Below, piece after piece: positions 15,917 to 25,700 of a stretch of 33,192 bases of DNA. The stretch lies in the NCBI GenBank assembly GCA_946479925.1, contig CAMLHK010000010.1:1-33192 (forward strand). Reading direction: 5' to 3'. This stretch comes from an uncultured Lactobacillus sp. (GTDB lineage Bacteria > Bacillota > Bacilli > Lactobacillales > Lactobacillaceae). Below the pieces are notes generated by a model, which saw nothing but the letters and a program-made list of their open reading frames with translations, was not told where the DNA came from and ran no database searches. Position numbers and translations under genes: made by a program. Position 1 is the first letter of the stretch. Each line of letters starts with the position of its first letter.

Positions 15917-17173
15917 GTGAAAGGTATACTAATCTTTTTAGTTGTATTTGGAATATTGGTTTTTGTCCATGAGTTTGGGCATTTTATTGTTGCTAAAAAA
16001 TGCGGCATTTTAGTGCGTGAATTTTCAATTGGGATGGGACCTAAACTTTTCCAAGTTCGACGCAATCCTACTACTTATACCATTAGATGGCTGCCTTTAG
16101 GTGGTTATGTGCGTTTGGCAAGTAAAGATGATGAAACTACGTTAGCTCCTGGTATGAGAGTAGTTTTGCAACTTAATCAGCAAAATGAAGTAGTCAGGAT
16201 TGATGCTTCTGAGTCGGATGTCCCGCTTGAAGGAATTCCATTGCAGATCACTAAGTTTGATCTAGTTGATAAACTCTTTATTTCAGGGTATGAAAACGGC
16301 GAAGAAGAAAAACTAGTAACATATCATGTTAATCATGATGCCACTATCATTGATCAATCAAATACTGAACTGATCATTGCCCCCCGTGACACGCAGTTTC
16401 AAGAAGCAAATGTCTGGCAAAAATTAGCTACTAACATTGCTGGCCCTTTGATGAATATAATTTTGGGTTTTGTTGTTTTTTTGATATGGACTTTTACCGT
16501 TCCAGGACCAGCTACTACAGAAGTGGCAGAAGTGGCACCAAATTCCCCGGCTGCGCTTGCAAAGCTTGAGCCTGGTTCAAAAATAACGGCTGTTAATGGT
16601 CATAAAATAACCTCTTTTGAACAAATATCTGAAGAAATTTATCAAAGCAAAGGCGAAAAAACTAATATTGCGGTGGTCAAAAATAATCACAAAAAAGTGA
16701 TAAGTGTTCAACCACAAGTCGTTAAAGTGCAGGGGCAAAAAGTTTATCAAATTGGAATTAGAGCCAAAAGCGATGATAGTTTTAATGCTAAGTTTAAGCG
16801 TGGCTGGGATACAGCCGTTTCCACTACGGGGATGATTTTTAATGCAGTTGGTGGTTTATTCCGTCACTTCAGCTTAAATAAACTTTCTGGCCCAGTTGGG
16901 ATTTATTCACAGACATCACAGGTTTCTAAAATGGGCTTCACCTATATTTTGGCTTTTTTGGCAATGATTTCTATTAACTTGGGTATTGTCAATCTAATAC
17001 CAATTCCTGGCTTAGATGGTGGTAAATTTTTACTAAATATTATTGAAATCATTCGTGGTAAACCAATTTCTGAAAATCATGAAGCTATAGTGGAATTAAT
17101 CGGTTTCGGTTTACTGTTAGTTTTAATTATTGCTGTAACGGGCAATGATATCTACCGTTACTTTATTAAATAA
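15917..17173 (+). CDS. rseP: Site-2 intramembrane zinc metalloprotease (RseP/RasP/Eep type)
   Basis: A 418-residue membrane protease that cuts membrane-anchored anti-sigma factors, signal-peptide remnants and pheromone precursors. The zinc site HEFGH (His18, Glu19, His22) lies in the first helix; a single PDZ domain spans about 200-275 (VAPNSPAALAKLEPGSKI); the third metal ligand is the Asp of PIPGLDGGK near the C-terminus. The start is GTG at 15917 with AGGAGA seven bases upstream, right after the cdsA stop. Its end overlaps no real gene: proS begins 25 bases later. Confidence 0.95.
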   Translation: MKGILIFLVVFGILVFVHEFGHFIVAKKCGILVREFSIGMGPKLFQVRRNPTTYTIRWLPLGGYVRLASKDDETTLAPGMRVVLQLNQQNEVVRIDASESDVPLEGIPLQITKFDLVDKLFISGYENGEEEKLVTYHVNHDATIIDQSNTELIIAPRDTQFQEANVWQKLATNIAGPLMNIILGFVVFLIWTFTVPGPATTEVAEVAPNSPAALAKLEPGSKITAVNGHKITSFEQISEEIYQSKGEKTNIAVVKNNHKKVISVQPQVVKVQGQKVYQIGIRAKSDDSFNAKFKRGWDTAVSTTGMIFNAVGGLFRHFSLNKLSGPVGIYSQTSQVSKMGFTYILAFLAMISINLGIVNLIPIPGLDGGKFLLNIIEIIRGKPISENHEAIVELIGFGLLLVLIIAVTGNDIYRYFIK

Positions 17174-17198
17174 AAAAACAATTTGGGAGAGAGAATTA

Positions 17199-18899
17199 AT
17201 GCGTCAATCTAAATTATTTATGCCGACTTTAAAAGAGGCACCAGCTGATGCTGTTGCTGAAAGTCATAAATTAATGTTGCGAGGTGGATATGTTCGCCAA
17301 GTAACAGCTGGAGTTTATGCCTATTTGCCCTTAGGATATCGCGTCTTAAGTAAAGCCGAGAAAATAATGCGCGAAGAAATGGCAAAAATCAACGTGCCGG
17401 AAATGGCAATGCCAGATCTTTTGCCTGCGACTCTATGGGAAGAATCGGGTAGATGGCAAAAATATGGGCCTGAAATGTTTAAATTAAAGGACAGACATGG
17501 CCGCCAAAGTTTACTGGGACCGACTCATGAGGAAACCTTTACTGATATTGTCGCTAAAGATTTAAAGAGCTACAAACAAATGCCAATTGCTCTTTTCCAA
17601 ATTCAATCAAAGTTTAGGGACGAAAACAGACCTCGTTTTGGTTTATTAAGGTCTCGTGAATTTATAATGCTTGATGCCTATAGCTTTGCTGCCACTAAAG
17701 AGCAACTTGATCAGCAGTTTGAGGATGAAAAGAAAGCTTTTACGGCCGCTTATCATCGGTGTGGTTTAAAGGTTACCCCTGTAATTGCTGATTCTGGTAC
17801 TATGGGTGGCAAAAATTCGACAGAATTCCAAGCTCCTGCAGCAATTGGTGAAGATACTATTGCCACTAATGAAACAGGAACATATTCAGCTAACTTAGAA
17901 ATGGCTTCAAGTGTCGATACTTTCAAGCCAGAAGAAGAACAATTAAACCAAGTTGAAGAAGTTGCTACTCCAGGTAAAGAAACTATTTCTGATCTTGTTC
18001 AATTCCTGCAAGTGCCAGCTACACGGATAGTTAAAAGTATCTTATACGTCGCTGATGAAAAAGCAAAGGTGTTAGTTTTAATTCGTGGCGATAAACAGAT
18101 TAACGAAGTAAAATTAAAGCACCTGTTAGATGTAGATTCACTTAGGGAAGCTACAGATGATGAACTAGAACAGATAACTGGTGTCACTAAGGGTAGCGTC
18201 GGACCAATTAATGCTGACTGGGCAGATCAAGTTGTTGCAGATAACACGGTAAAAGACCTGTATAATGTCATTGTTGGTGCTAATAAAACTGGTTTTCAAT
18301 TTAAAAATGTAAATTTAAAGCGTGATATTAATCCAGACAAGTTTGGAGATATTAGGGTAGCCAATGAAAATGAACCGGATCCGGTTGATCATCTCCCTTT
18401 AAAATTCACTACTTCTATTGAAGTTGGTCATATTTTTAAACTGGGAACATATTATACCAAAACCATGGGTGCAGACTTTTTAGATCAAAATGGTAAAGCC
18501 CAGCCCGTTATAATGGGTTCATACGGCATTGGTGTTACCAGAGTATTATCTGCGGTCATTGAACAACATTTAACCAAAAATGGTGTAGCCTGGCCCAAAG
18601 AAATCGCACCATTTAGTCTTCATATCGTTCAAATGAAAATGAAAGATAATGATCAATCTGCTCTGGCTCAAAAACTTGAAGAAAAATATAGTGCTAAGTA
18701 TGATGTATTATATGATGATCGTAATGAGCGTGCTGGTGTGAAGTTTGCGGATGCTGACTTACTTGGCGCTCCGGTCAGGGTAACAGTCGGTAAAAAAGCA
18801 GCTGAAGGTGTAGTCGAAGTCAAAAGACCTGCTGACGAAAAAGCTACTGAAATGACACTGTCTGAATTAGATGATTTTGTTAATAAAGAGTTAGGATAA
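17199..18899 (+). CDS. proS: Prolyl-tRNA synthetase, bacterial type with editing domain
   Basis: A 566-residue class II synthetase. RGGYVRQVTAGVYAYLPLG, GPTHEETF and RDENRPRFGLLRSREFIMLD hold motifs 1-2. The inserted YbaK-like editing domain (about residues 225-400), which removes Ala-tRNA(Pro), breaks the catalytic core; motif 3 is in GSYGIGVTRVLSAVIEQH. An anticodon-binding domain ends the chain. The frame is open from 17145, but the ATG at 17199 has GGGAGAGA upstream and gives the conserved MRQSKLFMPTLKEAPADA start. Confidence 0.97.
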   Translation: MRQSKLFMPTLKEAPADAVAESHKLMLRGGYVRQVTAGVYAYLPLGYRVLSKAEKIMREEMAKINVPEMAMPDLLPATLWEESGRWQKYGPEMFKLKDRHGRQSLLGPTHEETFTDIVAKDLKSYKQMPIALFQIQSKFRDENRPRFGLLRSREFIMLDAYSFAATKEQLDQQFEDEKKAFTAAYHRCGLKVTPVIADSGTMGGKNSTEFQAPAAIGEDTIATNETGTYSANLEMASSVDTFKPEEEQLNQVEEVATPGKETISDLVQFLQVPATRIVKSILYVADEKAKVLVLIRGDKQINEVKLKHLLDVDSLREATDDELEQITGVTKGSVGPINADWADQVVADNTVKDLYNVIVGANKTGFQFKNVNLKRDINPDKFGDIRVANENEPDPVDHLPLKFTTSIEVGHIFKLGTYYTKTMGADFLDQNGKAQPVIMGSYGIGVTRVLSAVIEQHLTKNGVAWPKEIAPFSLHIVQMKMKDNDQSALAQKLEEKYSAKYDVLYDDRNERAGVKFADADLLGAPVRVTVGKKAAEGVVEVKRPADEKATEMTLSELDDFVNKELG

Positions 18900-18904
18900 T
18901 TTTC

Positions 18905-21900
18905 GTGACTGATAAAAATAAACTATTTTTAAGGTTATTGCAGCAAATAAAGTTTCCGCAAGAATTTGCAGATAATAAATTGTTGCAAAAAGGCGAAATT
19001 GAGAACGTGGATGTTTACGCTAGAGAACACAGGTGGGATATCCACGTTCTTTTTACTACACCGTTAAAATTTGCAACTTTTGATGCACTAAATAAGGCAA
19101 TAACCGCTAATTTTTCTTCTTTTGTAAATACTCGCTTGTATATTCGTTCTCTGGATGGAGCGGATGACTACTTAACCGATTATTGGCACTATGCTGTCCA
19201 GAATTCTCAGGCTTTGCAGCCGGTGGCTCGAGAATTTATTTCCAGCCATAAGCCTAAAAAGGAAGATGGGCGCTGGATTATTCCCGTAGATAATTTAGTA
19301 GTTGATGGGCTGCTTGAACAAAAGATGCTTGATGAGCTAGCTGAAGAAATGAGGAATTACGGTTTCTTTAATTTAAAGTTTGTAACTGAAATCGATGATG
19401 AAAATTCTCTCAATAATTTAGCCAGTCTGCAAGAATTGCAGCAGCAGCATGAGCAAAACATGCAGGAAGAATATGATGCTGCTCCAACACAAGAGAAAGT
19501 CAAAACTCCAAGTTATCCTACTAAAAAAAGTCGTTATGGCAACCGTAAGCTTGATGAAAATCTGACTATAACACAAATTAAAGATGTTATCGATGGCAGC
19601 AGAAATGTTGTAATAGAGGGAAATATTTTTAATATTTCCAGCAGAGAATTAAAAACCGGTTCAATTATATTTACTGGTGAAATAACAGACTATACTGATT
19701 CTATCTCATTTAAGAAATTTGTTTCTGATAAAGATCAAATTCAAAGTATGAAAGACATAAAACCTGGAACCTGGGCAAAAATGCAGGGATCAGCTTCTCA
19801 GGACCAGTGGAGTCATGATACAGTTTTTAACATTTCGGCTTTGGAAGTTATTGAGCATGTCGGTCGAACGGAAAAGTATCAAGGCGAAGAAAAAAGAGTA
19901 GAATTACATCTGCACACCAATATGAGTCAGCTTGATGCAACCAATACGGCAACAGACTTTGTCAAAGCCGCCAAAAAGTTCGGTCAAAAAGCAATCGCCA
20001 TTACAGACCATGCAGATGTTCAAGCCTTTCCAGAAGCATATAATGCTGGTAAAAAGAATGGCGTCAAAATTATTTATGGCCTTGAAGCTAATATGATTGA
20101 TGATCATGCTCTACTTGTTCTTAATCCTGCATCAATGACTTATAAAGATCGTGAATTTGTCATTTTTGACGTTGAAACAACTGGTCTTTCTTCTGTTTAC
20201 GATACTATTATTGAAATTGGCGCCGTTAAGATGAAAAATGGTGAAGTTCTGGAAAGATTCGATAAATTTATTAATCCCCACCATCCATTAAGCGAACAGA
20301 CAATTAACTTAACTTCAATTACTGATGAAATGGTTGGGGCTGCTGATGACGAAGCTGTAGTAATTAAGCAATTTCAAGATTTTTATGGCGATCGACCACT
20401 TTGCGGTCATAATGTGCAATTTGACGTTGGATTTGTTAATGCTGCATTAAGACGGGCAGACCTCAGCGAAATAACTCAACCGGTAGTGGATACACTTGAA
20501 GTATCGCGCTTGCTTCACCCAGAACAATCAAGACATACGCTTGATTCACTGGCTAAAAAATATAATGTAGTCTTAGAGCATCATCATCGAGCTAATCAGG
20601 ACGCTGAGGCTACGGGCTATTTAATGTTTAAGCTTCTGGAAGCTTTTACCAAAAAGTATCATGAAGATGATTTAGGTAAGATGAACGAATATGCTGCTCA
20701 AGGTCAAGTGTTTAAGAGAGCACGACCACAACACATGACTATCTTAGCTAAAAATCAGACGGGTCTTAAAAACATGTACAGGTTGGTTTCAATCGCAAGT
20801 ACAAAAGATTTTTATCGGATACCAAGAACGCCAAAGTCTGATTTGGTGAAAAATCATGAAGGCCTGCTATTCGGTTCAGGTTGTTCTGAGGGCGATGTTT
20901 TTGTCGCAATGATGCAGAAGGGATATGATGAGGCCCGTAAAAAAGCCCGCTTTTATGATTATCTTGAAATTCAACCTCCCGCAAATTATTCCATTATGAT
21001 TGAAGATCATTTGATCGCCGATGAAGCAGAACTTGAAGAAATTCTGACTAACATTTATAAATTGGGTAAGGAATTGAATAAACCAGTGGTAGCTACTGGT
21101 GACGCGCATTACATTGAGGAACATGATGCTATTTACCGTACAATTTTAATTTCGGCACAACGCAGCAATCCTGATAGAAACAAAAAGCAGCCTGATATGC
21201 ACTTTTACACCACTCAGGAAATGCTGGACGCATTTAGCTTTTTAGGTGAAGATGTTGCTAAGGAAATAGTCATAACCAACCCTAATAAAATAGCTGAATC
21301 AATTGAAGAAATTTCACCTATTAAAGATGGACTTTATCCTCCTCACATTGATAATGCAGATGAAGAAATGAAACGTTTGACTTATGACAAGGCTCATGAA
21401 CTTTATGGAGACCCGTTACCTAAGATAGTTCAAGACAGACTTGACATGGAACTCAACTCGATCATTTCAAATGGTTATGCAGTTATTTACTTGATTTCAC
21501 AAAGATTGGTGGCTAAATCTAATAAAGACGGCTATTTAGTTGGCTCTCGGGGCTCTGTGGGCTCCAGCCTTGTTGCTACAATGTCAGGAATCACTGAAGT
21601 CAATCCTCTGCCACCGCACTATCGTTGTCCAAAATGTAAATACTCGGAGTTCTTTGAAAATGGTGAATTTGGTTCAGGCTATGACTTGCCTGATAAAAAG
21701 TGTCCCAACTGTGGGGCAGAGTTAGTTAAAGACGGCCAGGATATTCCATTTGCAACATTTTTAGGGTTCCATGGTGACAAAGTTCCAGATATTGATTTGA
21801 ATTTCTCTGGTGACTATCAACCAGTGGCTCATAACTTTATTCGGGTAATGTTTGGACCTGATAATTCATACCGTGCCGGTACAATTGCCACAGTGGCAGA

Positions 21901-23212
21901 TAAAACAGCCTATGGTTATGCTAAGCATTATGATGAAGAAAAAGAATTGAATTTGCGCGGAGCAGAACTAGATCGTCTTGCAGCTGGAGTCAGCGGCGTT
22001 AAAAGGACAACTGGTCAGCACCCGGCAGGAATTGTTGTGGTTCCAGATGATATGGATATTTATGACTTTACTCCGGTACAATACCCAGCAGATGATGTTA
22101 ATGCTGCCTGGTTAACGACGCATTTTGACTTTCATTCCATTCATGATAATATCTTAAAATTTGATATTTTAGGCCATGATGATCCAACGATGATTAGGAT
22201 GTTGCAGGATCTTTCAGGCGTTGATCCGTTAACAATTCCCCCTGATGATCCCGGAGTGATGTCACTTTTTTCAAGTCCCAAAATATTAGGCGTGACCCCT
22301 GAACAAATTCAATCAGAAACAGGTACCCTAGGGGTACCGGAATTTGGTACTAAATTTGTTAGAGGGATGCTTGAAGAAACCAAGCCAACTACTTTTTCTG
22401 AGCTGTTGCAAATTTCAGGTTTGTCACATGGTACTGACGTTTGGCTAGGAAATGCCGAGGAATTGGTTAATAATGGTACGTGTAAGTTAAAAGATGTTAT
22501 TGGCTGTCGTGACAATATCATGATGGACCTGATCCACTGGGGTGTTAAACCTGAAGTAGCCTTTTCTACAATGGAATCTGTGCGTCATGGCCGCGGAATT
22601 AGTGATGAAGACATGGCTGTTTTAAAGAAAAACGATAAGATACCTGACTGGTATATTCCGTCGTGTCTCAAAATTAAGTATATGTTTCCTAAGGCCCATG
22701 CTACCGCCTATATCCTAATGGCTCTTAGAATTGCCTGGTTCAAGGTTTATTATCCTGAAATTTACTATACCGCTTATTTTTCAGTCCGTGCCGACTTATT
22801 TGACTTGGTCGCTATGAGTCATGGTAAAAATACGGTCAAAAAGGCAATGGCCGATATTCAGAATCAGGGAAACGATGCATCGGCAAAGGACAAGAGTTTG
22901 TTAACTGTTCTTGAAATTGCTAATGAATGTTTGGAACGTGGAATTAAAATTAAAATGGTCGATATTAATAAGTCAGAAGCGACCAATTTTAAAATAATAG
23001 ATAAGCATACTATTTTAGCACCATTCAATGCTGTTCCCGGATTAGGCAACAATGCAGCTAAACAGATTGTGGCTGCTAGAACTGAGCAAGAATTTTTATC
23101 CAAAGAAGATTTGGCTAATCGGGGCAAAGTATCGCAATCGATCATGGATTATTTGGAGGATAACGAAGTCTTAGCAGGTATGCCAGACCAAAATCAACTG
23201 TCACTCTTTTAA
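18905..23212 (+). CDS. polC: DNA polymerase III PolC-type alpha subunit
   Basis: A 1435-residue replicative polymerase of low-GC Gram-positives. In order: an N-terminal domain and OB fold to about 320, a PHP domain beginning LHLHTNMSQLDATN, an inserted DEDDh proofreading exonuclease from FDVETTGLSS (Asp422, Glu424), a zinc finger with Cys908, Cys911, Cys933 and Cys936, and the palm catalytic pair Asp962/Asp964 in PDIDLNFSGD. The last residues QLSLF are a sliding-clamp binding motif. The start is GTG at 18905, five bases after proS, with only a weak ribosome site (TTAGGA). No frameshift is seen along the long frame. Confidence 0.97.
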   Translation: MTDKNKLFLRLLQQIKFPQEFADNKLLQKGEIENVDVYAREHRWDIHVLFTTPLKFATFDALNKAITANFSSFVNTRLYIRSLDGADDYLTDYWHYAVQNSQALQPVAREFISSHKPKKEDGRWIIPVDNLVVDGLLEQKMLDELAEEMRNYGFFNLKFVTEIDDENSLNNLASLQELQQQHEQNMQEEYDAAPTQEKVKTPSYPTKKSRYGNRKLDENLTITQIKDVIDGSRNVVIEGNIFNISSRELKTGSIIFTGEITDYTDSISFKKFVSDKDQIQSMKDIKPGTWAKMQGSASQDQWSHDTVFNISALEVIEHVGRTEKYQGEEKRVELHLHTNMSQLDATNTATDFVKAAKKFGQKAIAITDHADVQAFPEAYNAGKKNGVKIIYGLEANMIDDHALLVLNPASMTYKDREFVIFDVETTGLSSVYDTIIEIGAVKMKNGEVLERFDKFINPHHPLSEQTINLTSITDEMVGAADDEAVVIKQFQDFYGDRPLCGHNVQFDVGFVNAALRRADLSEITQPVVDTLEVSRLLHPEQSRHTLDSLAKKYNVVLEHHHRANQDAEATGYLMFKLLEAFTKKYHEDDLGKMNEYAAQGQVFKRARPQHMTILAKNQTGLKNMYRLVSIASTKDFYRIPRTPKSDLVKNHEGLLFGSGCSEGDVFVAMMQKGYDEARKKARFYDYLEIQPPANYSIMIEDHLIADEAELEEILTNIYKLGKELNKPVVATGDAHYIEEHDAIYRTILISAQRSNPDRNKKQPDMHFYTTQEMLDAFSFLGEDVAKEIVITNPNKIAESIEEISPIKDGLYPPHIDNADEEMKRLTYDKAHELYGDPLPKIVQDRLDMELNSIISNGYAVIYLISQRLVAKSNKDGYLVGSRGSVGSSLVATMSGITEVNPLPPHYRCPKCKYSEFFENGEFGSGYDLPDKKCPNCGAELVKDGQDIPFATFLGFHGDKVPDIDLNFSGDYQPVAHNFIRVMFGPDNSYRAGTIATVADKTAYGYAKHYDEEKELNLRGAELDRLAAGVSGVKRTTGQHPAGIVVVPDDMDIYDFTPVQYPADDVNAAWLTTHFDFHSIHDNILKFDILGHDDPTMIRMLQDLSGVDPLTIPPDDPGVMSLFSSPKILGVTPEQIQSETGTLGVPEFGTKFVRGMLEETKPTTFSELLQISGLSHGTDVWLGNAEELVNNGTCKLKDVIGCRDNIMMDLIHWGVKPEVAFSTMESVRHGRGISDEDMAVLKKNDKIPDWYIPSCLKIKYMFPKAHATAYILMALRIAWFKVYYPEIYYTAYFSVRADLFDLVAMSHGKNTVKKAMADIQNQGNDASAKDKSLLTVLEIANECLERGIKIKMVDINKSEATNFKIIDKHTILAPFNAVPGLGNNAAKQIVAARTEQEFLSKEDLANRGKVSQSIMDYLEDNEVLAGMPDQNQLSLF

Positions 23213-23216
23213 AATT

Positions 23217-23245
23217 TTGCAGTATTAATATAAATGTGTTATACT
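23217..23245 (+). promoter_or_regulatory. Promoter of the rimP-nusA-infB operon
   Basis: TTGCAG (23217-23222), 17-bp spacer, TATACT (23240-23245), with the TGT extension before the -10. It starts directly after the polC stop and gives a transcript beginning near 23252, ahead of the leader hairpins. Confidence 0.75.
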
Positions 23246-23258
23246 TCCTAAAGAAGTT

Positions 23259-23300
23259 CGAATAAATGATTCGGAGTGGGCAAATTTGCTCACTCTTTTT
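23259..23300 (+). terminator. Leader terminator/attenuator hairpins before rimP
   Basis: Two hairpins in tandem. CGAAT-AAATG-ATTCG (23259-23273) is followed directly by an 8-bp stem, GAGTGGGC and GCTCACTC (one G.T pair, loop AAATTT), with a T run at 23296-23300. This is a complete intrinsic terminator between the promoter and the rimP start. It can also act for polC read-through. In Bacillus subtilis the matching operon is reported to be controlled by NusA through a leader terminator; a similar role here is inferred. Confidence 0.75.
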
Positions 23301-23317
23301 ATTACGGAGGAAAGTAC

Positions 23318-23791
23318 TTGGCGAAAGTTAAAGATTCTGTTATTGAAGAGATCAAACCAATTATTGCTGCACGAAACGATGAGTTTGTCGATATGGAATA
23401 TGTTAAAGAAAAAGGTCAGAATTATTTAAGAATATACGTTGACCGTGAAAATGGTATTGATATGGATGAAATTGCGGGGTTAAGTGAACTATTATCTACG
23501 AAACTTGATCAGTTGCAACCTGATCCATTTCCTGATCCATATATTTTAGAAGTTTCTTCACCTGGTATCGAGAGACCATTAAAAAATGCTTCTGACTGGC
23601 AAAAGGCTTTAAATGACTATGTACATGTTAACCTTTATCAAAAAGTTGAAGGCGAAAAGGAATATGAGGGAACTTTAAAATCTTATGATGATAACGAAAT
23701 CAAACTTGAAATAAGAGTAAAAACAAGGAAAAGGGTTTTATCACTTCCCCGTAAATTAATTGCAAATATTCGTTTTGCAATTGAGTTTTAG
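23318..23791 (+). CDS. rimP: Ribosome maturation factor RimP
   Basis: A 157-residue 30S assembly factor. DEFVDMEYVKEKGQNYLRIY and the EVSSPGIERPLK signature mark the N-terminal domain, and an SH3-like C-terminal domain follows. The start is TTG at 23318, because ACGGAGGAAAG lies just upstream; the ATG at 23276 lies inside the leader hairpin and is rejected. First gene of the nusA-infB operon. Confidence 0.93.
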   Translation: MAKVKDSVIEEIKPIIAARNDEFVDMEYVKEKGQNYLRIYVDRENGIDMDEIAGLSELLSTKLDQLQPDPFPDPYILEVSSPGIERPLKNASDWQKALNDYVHVNLYQKVEGEKEYEGTLKSYDDNEIKLEIRVKTRKRVLSLPRKLIANIRFAIEF

Positions 23792-23810
23792 AAAGGTTGA
23801 TTTAGAAATT

Positions 23811-25067
23811 ATGTCTAAAGAAATGCTTGAAGCGTTTGCTACTTTGGAAAAAACTAAAGGTATAAAACAAGATGTAATTGTTGAAGCAATAAAAGCGGCA
23901 TTAGTTGCAGCATATAAAAAGAATTATAACCAAGCAACAAATGTCATAGTTGAATTCGACGAACGCAGAGGGGACTTCAAATTAATGACTGAAAAAACTG
24001 TCGTTGAGGAAGTTCATGATGAACGCCTAGAAATCAGTTTAAAAGATGCTTTGACAATTAACCGGGCATATGAACTTGGTGATAAAATTCGTTTTGAGGT
24101 TGCTCCCAAGAACTTTGGTCGTATTGCTGCTCAAACTGCTAAACAGGTTATTATGCAACATTTACGCGAAGCTGAAAGAAACCATATTATTGATGAATAT
24201 TCTCAATATGAAGATGAATTGATAACTGGCACAGTTGAAAGACGTGATAATCGCTTTGTTTATGTTAAAATTGGTAATGTTGAAGCAGTAATGCCTCGCA
24301 ATGATCAAATGCCAGGTGAAACTTATAATCCACAAGATCAGATTCGCGTTTTAGTGACTCACGTTGGCTCGGATTCTAAGGGAGCCCAAATTACGGTTTC
24401 ACGCACTGCCCCTGATATGGTAAAAAGGTTATTTGAACAGGAAGTACCTGAAATTTACGATGGAACTGTAGAAGTTGTTTCAATTGCACGTGAAGCAGGT
24501 GACAGAACCAAGATTGCCGTGAAATCGAATGATCCTAATATTGATCCGGTTGGTACTTGCGTTGGTCAAAGAGGTGCCAGAGTGCAAAATGTGGTCAACG
24601 AACTTGACGGTGAAAATATAGATGTAGTTAAATACGAAGAAGATCCATCAGATTATATAGCTAATGCTTTGAATCCTGCAGAAGTTATTGCCGTGCAATT
24701 TGGCGATGAAGACGATGAAAAAAGTGCTTTAGTCATAGTTCCTGATTACCAATTATCACTGGCAATTGGGAAAAAGGGCCAAAATGTTCGTTTGGCTGCA
24801 CGGTTAACCGGTTATAAAATAGATATCAGACCAGAATCAGAAGTAGAATTTGTTGATGAGAGCAGTGATCAAGCTGAAAAGGAAAATAAAGAAGCTGAAT
24901 CTGACAATTTAGTAGCAGGTGATGCAAGTTCTGCAAGTGATATAACAGAAGATTCTGCTACAGAAGAAGAAGCTGAAGCAGAAACTTCATCTGATGAGAC
25001 CAAAACAGAAGATGGACTTCAAGCTGAAGCTACTAACGGTGAAACGGTAGATACTACTGAAGAGTAA
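23811..25067 (+). CDS. nusA: Transcription termination/antitermination factor NusA
   Basis: A 418-residue RNA polymerase-binding factor. The N-terminal domain binds polymerase; then S1 (LITGTVERRDNRFVYVKIG), KH1 (GTCVGQRGARVQNVVNEL) and KH2 (SLAIGKKGQNVRLAARLTG) domains. After about residue 348 comes a 70-residue, strongly acidic, Glu/Ser/Thr/Ala-rich tail not found in short homologues such as the Bacillus one. The frame is open from 23760, but the ATG at 23811 gives the conserved MSKEMLEAF start. The gene may control its own operon through the rimP leader terminator. Confidence 0.95.
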   Translation: MSKEMLEAFATLEKTKGIKQDVIVEAIKAALVAAYKKNYNQATNVIVEFDERRGDFKLMTEKTVVEEVHDERLEISLKDALTINRAYELGDKIRFEVAPKNFGRIAAQTAKQVIMQHLREAERNHIIDEYSQYEDELITGTVERRDNRFVYVKIGNVEAVMPRNDQMPGETYNPQDQIRVLVTHVGSDSKGAQITVSRTAPDMVKRLFEQEVPEIYDGTVEVVSIAREAGDRTKIAVKSNDPNIDPVGTCVGQRGARVQNVVNELDGENIDVVKYEEDPSDYIANALNPAEVIAVQFGDEDDEKSALVIVPDYQLSLAIGKKGQNVRLAARLTGYKIDIRPESEVEFVDESSDQAEKENKEAESDNLVAGDASSASDITEDSATEEEAEAETSSDETKTEDGLQAEATNGETVDTTEE

Positions 25068-25085
25068 TGCAAGGGGTGAAACTTT

Positions 25086-25382
25086 TTGAAAAAAAGAAAG
25101 ATTCCAATGCGAAAAGACTTGTTAACTAATACTATGCAGCCCAAAAAAGAATTGGTCAGAATTGTGGTTGACAAAGAAAAAAATATCGCAGTTGATCCTA
25201 CTGGAAAGAAACCTGGTAGGGGAGCATATGTCTCACTTGATCCAAGTCAGATCAAAAACGCTCAGAAAAAGGGATTGATTGAGCGCAGCTTAGGAACAAA
25301 AGTGCCTGAAGAGTTTTACCAAGAGCTTTATTCATATGTTGACCATCAAAAGGCAAGAAAAGAATTGTTTGGTGATAAATAG
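25086..25382 (+). CDS. ylxR: YlxR/RnpM, RNase P modulator protein
   Basis: A 98-residue basic protein (DUF448/YlxR). The conserved signatures are KKRKIPMRKDLLTN and GRGAYVSLDP. In Bacillus subtilis the orthologue binds RNase P RNA and lowers its activity. The start is TTG at 25086 with AAGGGGTG upstream. It sits in its usual place between nusA and ylxQ. Confidence 0.92.
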   Translation: MKKRKIPMRKDLLTNTMQPKKELVRIVVDKEKNIAVDPTGKKPGRGAYVSLDPSQIKNAQKKGLIERSLGTKVPEEFYQELYSYVDHQKARKELFGDK

Positions 25383-25384
25383 GT

Positions 25385-25696
25385 TTGCAAAATAGACAAA
25401 AAGCATTAAATTTAATAGGACTAAGCCAAAAGGCAGGTAAACTGGTTTCAGGATTTGAAATTGTGTCAATAAGCGTAAAGGCTAAAAAAGTTAAGCTGAT
25501 TATTTTAGCTCAAGACGCACAGATGGATACCACCGCAAAGATTACCAAGATTGGAAAACAAAATAACGTATCTGTGATAACAGAATTTAATAGTAGAGAA
25601 ATTTCCCAAGCTATTGGTAAAAAGCGTAAAGTTTTGGGAATTACTGATACTGGTTTTGGCAAAGCATTGTTACAAAAAATCAAAGAAGGAGTGTGA
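25385..25696 (+). CDS. ylxQ: YlxQ, L7Ae-family RNA-binding protein
   Basis: A 103-residue L7Ae/L30e-fold protein, related to kink-turn RNA binders. [17 protein letters not shown] and the [10 protein letters not shown] strand-turn are typical, with a basic C-terminus. The start is TTG at 25385, two bases after the ylxR stop. The end overlaps no real coding start: infB begins 4 bases later. Its cellular role is not settled in any species I know. Confidence 0.9.
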   Translation: MQNRQKALNLIGLSQKAGKLVSGFEIVSISVKAKKVKLIILAQDAQMDTTAKITKIGKQNNVSVITEFNSREISQAIGKKRKVLGITDTGFGKALLQKIKEGV

Positions 25697-25700
25697 TTTG

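Noticed and set aside
22322-22338. GGTACCC-TAG-GGGTACC inverted repeat inside polC
   Set aside because: It lies in a well-conserved coding stretch, no T run follows, and codon choice alone can produce it.
23276-23317. ATG start for rimP at 23276
   Set aside because: It falls inside the leader terminator hairpin and adds 14 residues that do not fit RimP; TTG at 23318 has a strong ribosome site.
25614-25700. 29-residue N-terminal extension of IF-2
   Set aside because: It overlaps ylxQ; the ATG at 25701 has AAGGAGTG and gives the usual IF-2 N-terminus.
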